Part shown: piece after piece, positions 57,961-64,000 of the stretch | Position numbering within the stretch: position 1 is the first letter of the stretch | Layout of the letters: each line of letters begins with the position of its first letter | Assembly (NCBI RefSeq): GCF_003208175.1 | Contig: NZ_QKMR01000003.1 | Span: 62,001 to 126,000 of the forward strand | Source of the DNA: Ruminiclostridium sufflavum DSM 19573 | Lineage (GTDB): Bacteria; Bacillota; Clostridia; Acetivibrionales; DSM-1351 | DNA length: 64,000 bases | Reading direction: 5' to 3' | Position numbers and translations under genes: made by a program | Notes under the pieces: model-generated | The model's database searches: none | The model's input: the letters and a program-made list of their open reading frames with translations, nothing else | What the model was told of the DNA's origin: nothing

Positions 57961-58854
57961 CTAAATGATTTTAAAATTCCTATAAATCGCTTCCCACTTT
58001 GCATCACGGGAGTACCGGACAGTTTGAATATCTTCCTCTGTCAGATGCTTAAAACGGCTCTGTTTTTTCAGATATGCTGCTACATCAGTAAATTCCTTTG
58101 GCCTATAATTTAGTGTGAATCCTCCGTTTTCATATTCTGCCAGATACCACAGTCCGCATTCTACAACTTCCTTTGCAATTTCAACCGTTTCATCTGTGGC
58201 AGTGCCCCAACCTGTAGGACACGGCGCGAGGATATGAATGTATTTTGTACCCTTGATTTTTGAAGCCTTCTCCACCTTGCGCATAAAGTCATTCAAATAG
58301 CCTATGCTGGCAGTGGCCGCATAGGGAATGCCATGAGCGGCAACAATCTCAAACATGTTTTTTTTAGGCCTGAGATTTCCCCTGATATTTGAGCCGGCAG
58401 GTGTTGTCGTTGTCTTTGCTCCGAACGGCGTAAGGGAGCTTTTTTGTATACCGGTATTCATATATGCCTCGTTGTCATAGCATATATATATGATATCGTC
58501 GTTACGGTCAATAGCTCCGGAAAGAGCTTGTATCCCTATATCCGCAGTTCCTCCGTCACCGGCGAAGCCTACCGCATGAAAATTATCAATTCCCTGAGCG
58601 CGAAGTCCTGCCTCAACACCGGTCAGCATTGAGGCTGTACCTGCAAATGTGGAAATTATTGCATTATTTCCGAAGCATAACTGCGGAAAATTGAAGCCCA
58701 CCGCCGACATACAGCCTGCGGGAAGTACCGCTACAGAGCGTTCTCCCAAAACCTTCAGGGCAATTCTGACTGCCAAGCTGCCGCCGCAGCCTGCACAAGC
58801 CTTATGACCGTAAAAAAATTCTTCCTCGTTTAAAGTCCTTGCGGATAAACCCAT
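57961..58854 (-). CDS. 2-oxoacid:ferredoxin oxidoreductase, beta (TPP-binding) subunit
   Basis: 297 residues. Cluster ligand candidates are Cys20 and Cys23 (CAGCGG) and Cys48, with a fourth Cys in the APCPTGW segment. The TPP/Mg motif is GDGG at 99-102 followed by YDNEAYMNTGIQKSS. The pattern resembles PorB/VorB of archaea and Thermotoga. The subunit performs the decarboxylation and passes electrons to ferredoxin. It overlaps the alpha gene by 25 nt. It is one of four subunits; a single-chain PFOR would be about 1170 residues. Confidence 0.93.
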   Translation of the reverse strand: MGLSARTLNEEEFFYGHKACAGCGGSLAVRIALKVLGERSVAVLPAGCMSAVGFNFPQLCFGNNAIISTFAGTASMLTGVEAGLRAQGIDNFHAVGFAGDGGTADIGIQALSGAIDRNDDIIYICYDNEAYMNTGIQKSSLTPFGAKTTTTPAGSNIRGNLRPKKNMFEIVAAHGIPYAATASIGYLNDFMRKVEKASKIKGTKYIHILAPCPTGWGTATDETVEIAKEVVECGLWYLAEYENGGFTLNYRPKEFTDVAAYLKKQSRFKHLTEEDIQTVRYSRDAKWEAIYRNFKII

Positions 58855-60017
58855 TTCTCTGCACCTCCCAACCCTAAAAACTGAATAGTCGTTTTTTCCT
58901 CTTTCAGCTCTTCAAAAATTTTCTCAATATCTGCTTCTGAAATATTTTTCCCTCCAAGCCCTCCGATATAATTTGAGGAGGCAATGGATATTCCTGCCTT
59001 ATGCAAGGCAGAATTTACATTGGTAAAAACCGTACCTTCATTCCCGAAGGAAACATCCTTTTCCAGAACAGCTATAGCCTTTGCGTTTTTTAAAGCCCCT
59101 GCAAGCTCTTCATTCGGAAACGGACGTATGTAGCGCAAACGTATAAGCCCTACCCGCTTTCCCTCGGCACGCAGTTTGTCAACCTTTTCTTTTACAAGTC
59201 CCGCTATGCTCCCAAGTGTAATGAGAATATAATCTGCATCTTCCGTACGATAGCTTTCGATAAGCCCCGTATACTGTCTGCCGAAAATCCGGGCAAATTT
59301 TTCTTCCGCCTCTGCAATTACCTTTTTAGCATTAAGAAGTCCTATATGCTCTTTGTATTTAAAGGCCGTATTATGCTCAGGGCCAGCCGAAAAAGCAAGG
59401 TTTCTGGGATGTCCGAAATCCATTTTGTTCTCTGTCACAAACGGAGGCAGAAAGCTGTCCGCCTGTTCCTTTGCCGGAACCTCTACCACCTCATAGGTAT
59501 GTGTTAAAACAAAGCCGTCCAGATTTGCCATAAAAGGCGCAGACACCTCCCTGTGCTCAGCTACGTAATAACTCATAAGTGCTAAGTCCAGGCTTTCCTG
59601 TGCATTTTCCGCATAAGCCTGTATCCAGCCGCAGTCCAGCTGGGACAGAGAATCGCGCTGATCACCGTAAATATTCCACGGCAAGGCAGTAGAACGGTTA
59701 GCATTCATCATAACAATGGGAAATCTTCCGCCGGAGGCATAGGTAAGACATTCCGCCATATATAAAAGCCCCTGTGACGAGGTAGCGGTAAATGTCCTCG
59801 CACCAACCGCCGAGGCTCCAATCGCACACGAAAGTGCCGAATGCTCCGATTCCACATGAATAAACTCTGCTTTCAAGCTGCCGTCCTCTACCAGCTCAGA
59901 CAGCTTTTCCACAACAATGGTCTGCGGCGTAATGGGATAAGCGGAAATGACCTGCGGGCGCGCAAGGCATATTCCATAAGCAAAGGCTTCATTACCCGAT
60001 AAAAAACATTTTCCCAT
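58830..60017 (-). CDS. 2-oxoacid:ferredoxin oxidoreductase, alpha subunit
   Basis: 395 residues: pyrimidine-binding domain with SAYPITPQTIVVEKLSEL near the N-terminus, the ESEHSALSCAIGAS segment (Glu contacting the TPP aminopyrimidine) and a C-terminal CoA-binding-type domain with IRLRYIRPFP. The ATG of MGKCFLSGNEA follows GGAGGCGGAAAAATA, and its A is shared with the delta-subunit stop (TAATG). This decides the start over the longer frame. Confidence 0.93.
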   Translation of the reverse strand: MGKCFLSGNEAFAYGICLARPQVISAYPITPQTIVVEKLSELVEDGSLKAEFIHVESEHSALSCAIGASAVGARTFTATSSQGLLYMAECLTYASGGRFPIVMMNANRSTALPWNIYGDQRDSLSQLDCGWIQAYAENAQESLDLALMSYYVAEHREVSAPFMANLDGFVLTHTYEVVEVPAKEQADSFLPPFVTENKMDFGHPRNLAFSAGPEHNTAFKYKEHIGLLNAKKVIAEAEEKFARIFGRQYTGLIESYRTEDADYILITLGSIAGLVKEKVDKLRAEGKRVGLIRLRYIRPFPNEELAGALKNAKAIAVLEKDVSFGNEGTVFTNVNSALHKAGISIASSNYIGGLGGKNISEADIEKIFEELKEEKTTIQFLGLGGAEKWVYPQGL

Positions 60018-60307
60018 TATTTTTCCGCCTCCATTCTTATTGCCGCGTATTTGCATATCTTTTTACAAATACCGCAGCCCTTGCAAAAGTCATAGTCAAC
60101 AGCAACCTTTCCCTTATCCTTAAAAATTACGCCATCGGGACAATGGAGATAACACTGCAGACATCCCGTGCATTTATCAAGCTCAATTACCGGCCTTACA
60201 TTCCGCCATCCTGCATTTTTTGTCACCAGATATCCTGCTTCGTAGGCAGTTGCATCAGGGAGCTCCGACAGTGCTGCCGGTATTTCCTTTCTTAAAAACG
60301 GTTTCAT
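60017..60307 (-). CDS. 2-oxoacid:ferredoxin oxidoreductase, delta (ferredoxin-like) subunit
   Basis: 96 residues. Two 4Fe-4S motifs: Cys46, 49, 52, 56 and Cys75, 78, 81, 85. An N-terminal segment of 40 residues packs on the other subunits. It carries electrons from the TPP site to free ferredoxin. The start overlaps the gamma gene stop by 4 nt. Confidence 0.93.
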   Translation of the reverse strand: MKPFLRKEIPAALSELPDATAYEAGYLVTKNAGWRNVRPVIELDKCTGCLQCYLHCPDGVIFKDKGKVAVDYDFCKGCGICKKICKYAAIRMEAEK

Positions 60308-60837
60308 AGGGCAGCCTCCGTTCCTAAAGCTTCCGCAGCAGCCTTAACAGCGGCAATATTCTTCTTATGAAGCTTTTCAGGCATATTCCCCCTTATGGCT
60401 TCCTCAATGCTGTCAAGCGTGATTCCTCCGTAGACTGCGGCAAAGGCGCCAAGCATAATGGTATTGGTTATGGGCAGCTTCAGAATTTCAGCAGCAATGG
60501 CATCTCCGTCCAGAGTTATAATACGTTCATTATTAATCGCCTGCTTAGTGTTAAGCAGAATCTTACCTTCCGGTTTAAGTTCAGAAAATACGGCATCAAA
60601 AAATAATGTGTCATCAAGAAATATGCTATAATCCGCTTTTTCACTTTCGCTTCTATCTCCAATAGGCTTGCTGTCCAGCTTTGTAAAAGCCTGAACCGGC
60701 GCACCCCGTCTTTCCGGCCCAAAGGAAGGGAAAGCAAGCGCATACCTGTTATCTCCCGAGGAATATGCGGCTCCAAGCAGCCTCGCAGCTGTAAATGCGC
60801 CCTGCCCTCCTCTGCCGTGCCATCTTATTATTTTCAT
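60304..60837 (-). CDS. 2-oxoacid:ferredoxin oxidoreductase, gamma subunit
   Basis: 177 residues. The N-terminal WHGRGGQGAFTAARLLG glycine-rich motif and FPSFGPERRGAPVQAF are typical of gamma subunits, which bind CoA in the complex. The start is the ATG of MKIIRWHGRGG after a GGGGG leader. It is 34 nt after metI. The order gamma-delta-alpha-beta is that of archaeal-type pyruvate or 2-oxoisovalerate oxidoreductases. Which 2-oxoacid is used cannot be told from sequence alone. Confidence 0.93.
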   Translation of the reverse strand: MKIIRWHGRGGQGAFTAARLLGAAYSSGDNRYALAFPSFGPERRGAPVQAFTKLDSKPIGDRSESEKADYSIFLDDTLFFDAVFSELKPEGKILLNTKQAINNERIITLDGDAIAAEILKLPITNTIMLGAFAAVYGGITLDSIEEAIRGNMPEKLHKKNIAAVKAAAEALGTEAAL

Positions 60838-60871
60838 TAGCAAAACCCCCATTTTTTTCACCAGCCATCAG

Positions 60872-61525
60872 CTATCTTTTGTCAGCTCTTCTTGCGGCAG
60901 AGTCTCCTGCAAGCTGGATAAGCTGCACAATTACAACAAGTATTATTACACAGGCAAACATGACTTCCGTTTCATAACGCTGATAGCCATATCTGACTGC
61001 AAGATCCCCTATTCCGCCTCCTCCGACGATTCCCGCCATTGCAGAATACCCGATAAGAGAGATGGTTGTTACCGTAATCCCATTTATAAGCCCCACTCTC
61101 GCTTCCGGCAGTAAAATACCGAAAATAATCTTCAGCGGATGTGCACCGCATGCGCTGGCTGCCTCCAGAACCCCTTTATCAACCTCAGAGAACGCAGCCT
61201 GTGAAAGTCTGGCATAAAAGGCCACTGCCGTTACTGACAAAGGTACGACAACTGCTTCCGGACCAATCGTAGTTCCTGCAATCACCTTTGTTACCGGAAG
61301 TAATAAAACCAGCAGGATAATAAAGGGAATAGACCTGAGTATGTTAACAACGGCTCCGAAAATCTGATTGACAACCATATTTTTAAAAAACAGCTTTGTT
61401 GTAGTCACATATAAAAACAAGCCTATCAGACCTCCAAATAATATGGATATTACCAGTGAATATGAAACCATATACAAGGTTTCTCTAAGTGCTGAAATAA
61501 GTGCCTTCTGTATGTCAAAATTCAC
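60872..61525 (-). CDS. metI: Methionine ABC transporter permease
   Basis: 217 residues with five membrane spans and the MetI pattern NILRSIPFIILLVLLLP, the EAA loop ASACGAHPLKIIFGILLPEA and the GGGGIGDLAVRYGYQRY ending. It moves methionine (and often D-Met or oxidised forms) with MetN and MetQ. It overlaps metN by 11 nt. Confidence 0.95.
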   Translation of the reverse strand: MNFDIQKALISALRETLYMVSYSLVISILFGGLIGLFLYVTTTKLFFKNMVVNQIFGAVVNILRSIPFIILLVLLLPVTKVIAGTTIGPEAVVVPLSVTAVAFYARLSQAAFSEVDKGVLEAASACGAHPLKIIFGILLPEARVGLINGITVTTISLIGYSAMAGIVGGGGIGDLAVRYGYQRYETEVMFACVIILVVIVQLIQLAGDSAARRADKR

Positions 61526-62531
61526 TTGCTCCCACCTCCGTCCGCAATGTTTTGCTTTTTATATACTCAATCGCATTCCGCACATCCGAGTCTTCGCCCT
61601 TGACACTTACAATCAGCGTTCCGACCGGAGTATAATCAATGTAGTCAATTTTACCGTGAAGAATACTTATATCAACATTATTTTCCTTTATTGCATTGGA
61701 GAGGATTGGCTCTGTTGCCTCACTTCCCAGATAAGTAATTTTTACAATGCTTTCCTTGCCAAATATATTTATTATTTCTGCAGGCAGCTCAAAATTTTCC
61801 GCATAAGAAATAAGCTTTTTTGTAAAATTATTATTCGGCTTAGATATAATATCAATTACATCTCCATATTCCACAACACTGCCTGAATTCATAACAGCCA
61901 TTTTTGTGCAGATGGCTTTCACAACATCAATTTCATGCGTTATGATAATGATTGTAATGCCATACCGTTTATTGATATCCTCAAGCAATTTTAATATAGA
62001 TACTGTTGTTTCAGGATCAAGAGCACTGGTGGCCTCGTCACACAGCAATATGCTCGCATTGTTTGCCAAAGCACGTGCTATTCCTACACGCTGTTTCTGC
62101 CCGCCGCTCAGCTTTGCAGGATAGGCATCATGCTTATCACTCAGGCCCACAAGCTTTAACAATTCGTCAACCCTTTGTTTAATCTGGGGCTTCGGCATAT
62201 TAGCCGCCTTTAACGGAAATTCTATATTTTGGCGGACTGTTTTGTTCGCGGCAAGATTAAAATGCTGAAAGATAATGCCTATATTCCGGCGATATTGCCG
62301 GAGTGCTTTGCCGCGAAGACCATTTATAAGCTCTCCGTTTACATATACCCTGCCTGCTGTCGGACGTTCAAGAAGGTTGACCGTACGCAGCAGTGTGCTT
62401 TTGCCTGCACCGCTGGCCCCTATCAGTCCGTATATCTGACCCTTGCCAATACTTAGGCTTACATTATTTACCGCGTGCAGCTGACCGTTTTTTTGCGGAA
62501 AGCTCACACTTACATTTTCAAATCGAATCAT
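61515..62531 (-). CDS. metN: Methionine ABC transporter ATPase
   Basis: 338 residues. Walker A GASGAGKS is at 38-45, [15 protein letters not shown] and LLCDEATSALDPET follow, and ITHEID has the switch His. The C-terminal NIL domain (about 255-335) is the regulatory domain at which bound methionine inhibits transport. The ATG of MIRFENVSV follows GGAGGTTAGTT; six upstream codons are rejected. Confidence 0.95.
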   Translation of the reverse strand: MIRFENVSVSFPQKNGQLHAVNNVSLSIGKGQIYGLIGASGAGKSTLLRTVNLLERPTAGRVYVNGELINGLRGKALRQYRRNIGIIFQHFNLAANKTVRQNIEFPLKAANMPKPQIKQRVDELLKLVGLSDKHDAYPAKLSGGQKQRVGIARALANNASILLCDEATSALDPETTVSILKLLEDINKRYGITIIIITHEIDVVKAICTKMAVMNSGSVVEYGDVIDIISKPNNNFTKKLISYAENFELPAEIINIFGKESIVKITYLGSEATEPILSNAIKENNVDISILHGKIDYIDYTPVGTLIVSVKGEDSDVRNAIEYIKSKTLRTEVGASEF

Positions 62532-62652
62532 AACTAACCTCCACGCCAAGCATCGGCATAAAAATTTGATAAGGCATCTGTGGCGATACGCTTCTTTAAA
62601 GCTGTCCTTTCAAATCATGTTATATATAATTTTACTATAACAGCTTATAACG

Positions 62653-62707
62653 AAGGATACCTTAACAGGAAGCAATGTATCCTTGCCATTCCTGCTACGG
62701 TATCCTT
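62653..62707 (-). repeat. Three copies of an 8-mer between metQ and metN
   Basis: AAGGATAC (62653-62660) and its complement GTATCCTT (62677-62684 and 62700-62707). The first two can form a hairpin with a 16-nt loop, in competition with the third. It may stabilise the metQ message; this is an inference from position. Confidence 0.4.
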
Positions 62708-62732
62708 GTATCTTTATATTCTTATTTCTTTA

Positions 62733-63575
62733 TTACCAGCCCTTAGGCTTCTGGAATGTATAGAACTGTCCTTCCTTATCCTCAATTACGGACTTAAAGG
62801 TGTCATTTGTAGCCGCTTCTTTTATGTCGGCAGCAAATTTGCCATCAATATCCTCTGTTCTCACTGCAATCACATTAACATAGCCCTCGGCCAGAACCTC
62901 ATTATATAAGGCGTCTGCAAAGTCAAGCCCGGCACTGATTGCAAAATTTCCGTTAATAACGGCAAGATCGGCACTGTCCAATGTACGGGGAAGCTGTGCG
63001 GCTTCTGTGGGAACAATTTTCAGATTATGCGGATTCTTGTCAATGTCCTCCGGCGTAGCCTTGGATTTGTCAATATCAGCTTTAAGCGTAATAAGTCCGG
63101 CTGCTTCCAGCACACGAAGACCGCGGGCTTGATTTGTCTCATCATTTGGAATAGTAACAGTCGCATTATCCGCTGTCTTGTCAAGGCTGTCAGCTTTATT
63201 CGACCATATGCCCATGCCTGCTGTCGGAACCTCTGTCAAAAGGCTTAATTCAAGCTTATGCTCATCGGAAAAATTTTTGAGGTATACTGAATGCTGAAAC
63301 AAATTAACGTCAATCTCTTTGTTTGCCAAGGCATTATTAGGCTGGACATAATCGCTGAATTCCACATAGTCAAACTTATATCCCTTTTTTTCTAATTGAG
63401 GTGCAATGGCTGTTTTCCACATATCACCGTAAGGTCCGGGGCAAAATCCAACTTTCAGTGTTGTTGTGTTTTCTGAACCGGAGGCTTTAGAAGCTGTTTC
63501 TATATTCTCAGAGCAAGCAGTAAATGGCAGTATCAATGTTAATGCGAGTAAACCGGCTATAATTTTCTTTTTCAT
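62733..63575 (-). CDS. metQ: Methionine-binding lipoprotein
   Basis: 280 residues. The signal peptide ends at the lipobox PFTAC (Cys21) and is followed by a Ser/Thr linker and a NlpA/MetQ-type binding domain (LKVGFCPGPYGDMW, QHSVYLKNF, ATVTIPNDETNQARGLRVLEAAG). It captures methionine outside the membrane for MetNI. It is the first gene of an 8-kb operon. About 110 nt upstream lies the end of a short Met/Cys-rich ORF. Confidence 0.95.
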   Translation of the reverse strand: MKKKIIAGLLALTLILPFTACSENIETASKASGSENTTTLKVGFCPGPYGDMWKTAIAPQLEKKGYKFDYVEFSDYVQPNNALANKEIDVNLFQHSVYLKNFSDEHKLELSLLTEVPTAGMGIWSNKADSLDKTADNATVTIPNDETNQARGLRVLEAAGLITLKADIDKSKATPEDIDKNPHNLKIVPTEAAQLPRTLDSADLAVINGNFAISAGLDFADALYNEVLAEGYVNVIAVRTEDIDGKFAADIKEAATNDTFKSVIEDKEGQFYTFQKPKGW

Positions 63576-63640
63576 TATAAATCACCATGCGATCTGATTT
63601 TTAACCGCAGTTCCTTTCTTCATTTTTAATATTATACAAA

Positions 63641-63677
63641 TACAGAAGCCTTTTTATTTCGGCTTCCAAAGACTGTA
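63641..63677 (-). promoter_or_regulatory. Candidate attenuator hairpin between the leader ORF and metQ
   Basis: Minus-strand inner stem GAAGCC (63661-63666) / GGCTTC (63645-63650) plus outer pair TACAG/CTGTA, then TATTTGTATAAT. An earlier GGCT on the same transcript (63676-63679) could pair with AGCC instead. It begins 10 nt after the leader ORF stop. The T-tract is weak. Confidence 0.35.
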
Positions 63678-63686
63678 GCCTTCAAT

Positions 63687-63776
63687 TCACATTCGGAACA
63701 TACGGCACCGCATGCTGCAGCTGCCCTTATATCTCATCGCACATGTGCTTTGTTTTTCAATAGCGAAATTTGTCAT
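63687..63776 (-). CDS. Short Met/Cys-rich ORF upstream of metQ, possible leader peptide
   Basis: A 29-codon ORF found by reading the gap: ATG at 63774-63776 with GGGGGTAAGGAT before it, stop TGA at 63687-63689. The peptide ends GSCSMRCRMFRM and has Cys at 12, 20 and 24 and Met at 1, 14, 22, 26 and 29. Met and Cys make up 8 of 29 residues, far above average, and most lie in the last half. Its place between the likely promoter and metQ suggests transcription attenuation by methionine/cysteine supply. A small metal-binding or redox peptide is an alternative. Confidence 0.5.
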   Translation of the reverse strand: MTNFAIEKQSTCAMRYKGSCSMRCRMFRM

Positions 63777-63833
63777 ATCCTTACCCCCTTGAATTTCTTA
63801 TCAAGAGATTAACATGTGAAAATCGTTTTGTCT

Positions 63834-63883
63834 AATACCCTATAGGTATTATAGGTTATAGATTTATCCTATAGAGAACCCAA
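63834..63883 (-). promoter_or_regulatory. Promoter and palindromic operator candidate of the metQNI operon
   Basis: Perfect palindrome AATACC-CTATA-GGTATT (63834-63850) lies directly downstream of the -10-like TATAAC (63855-63860 on the minus strand), which is 17 nt from a weak -35 TTGGGT (63878-63883). A second, looser repeat ATAGG / CCTAT spans 63851-63872. A dimeric repressor binding over the start point is suggested. No S-box (SAM riboswitch) was found. Confidence 0.45.
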
Positions 63884-63898
63884 GTCCATATAACACCT

Positions 63899-64000
63899 TC
63901 AGGCATCCTGTCCAATGCTTTCGCTTCCTGGCTGCAGATAATGCTTAATTTCTTCAATATAAAGCCTGCCCATTTCACTGAGCAGCATATTCTTTTTCAC
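63899..64000 (-). CDS. C-terminal end of an unidentified gene (5' part outside window)
   Basis: From 64000 the minus strand is open for 33 codons to TGA at 63899-63901. The tail KNMLLSEMGRLYIEEIKHYL looks like the last helix of a LysR-type regulator ligand domain, but this is too short for a firm call. It points the same way as metQ, with the operator candidate just behind it. If it is a regulator, it could control the metQNI operon. Confidence 0.45.
   Translation of the reverse strand: MKKNMLLSEMGRLYIEEIKHYLQPGSESIGQDA

Noticed and set aside
63577-63898. SAM riboswitch (S-box) upstream of metQ
   Set aside because: A TCTCTTGATAAGA-like stretch recalls the S-box start, but the following conserved pieces (GAGGGA, GGCCC-GATGA) are absent. 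The region instead carries a short ORF.

Overview
The window looks like chromosome from a low-GC, spore-forming, strictly anaerobic member of the Clostridia, most likely a cellulolytic one of the Ruminiclostridium / Clostridium cellulolyticum kind. The grounds are a secreted esterase with a type I dockerin (a cellulosome part), a flavodiiron protein for oxygen defence, an anaerobic sulfatase maturase, a four-subunit 2-oxoacid:ferredoxin oxidoreductase, SpoIIR, strong GGAGG ribosome binding sites and AT-rich intergenic DNA. Almost every gene lies on the minus strand. The plus-strand exceptions are a partial VOC protein at the left edge, a chemoreceptor and a LacI regulator. No rRNA, tRNA, CRISPR array, insertion sequence or prophage was seen.

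Left part (1-8.3 kb): the end of a VOC/glyoxalase-like gene, a remnant of a RelE/ParE toxin gene, a two-gene unit of a GGGtGRT protein and an IscU/NifU-like scaffold, a dockerin-bearing CE3-type esterase, an FprA-type flavodiiron protein and a methyl-accepting chemotaxis protein. The gaps hold copies of a small dispersed repeat.

Middle-left (8.3-25.6 kb): the classic transcription/translation block. Reading along the minus strand it is rpmG-secE-nusG-rplK-rplA-[L10 leader]-rplJ-rplL-[terminator, promoter]-rpoB-rpoC-[terminator, promoter]-L7Ae-like-rpsL-rpsG-fusA-tuf-[terminator].

Middle (25.6-38.7 kb): an accessory catabolic cluster. A LacI regulator is divergent from a long operon: lipoprotein binding protein, two permeases, two ATPases (NitT/TauT class), cytoplasmic C-type sulfatase, its radical-SAM maturase, a polyol-type zinc dehydrogenase, two half-size CHR ion transporters and an FGGY kinase. 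Together they suggest import of a sulfated small molecule, desulfation inside the cell, oxidation and phosphorylation of the carbon skeleton, and possibly export of the released sulfate. The two ATPases carry complementary motif defects that would make one ATP site degenerate.

Middle-right (38.9-55.2 kb): ilvD-ilvB, CvpA, a DUF5711 protein, a YkvI-type transporter, a Gld-like ABC system with a DUF4340 protein, a SERCA-like calcium ATPase next to a MgtC protein, and spoIIR.

Right end (55.4-64 kb): one contiguous operon, metQ-metN-metI, then a four-subunit 2-oxoacid:ferredoxin oxidoreductase, an aryl/acyl-CoA ligase and a YbdL-like aminotransferase. A 29-codon ORF rich in Met and Cys and a palindromic operator candidate precede it. 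This suggests methionine (or related amino acid) uptake joined to 2-oxoacid chemistry. The window ends inside another minus-strand gene.
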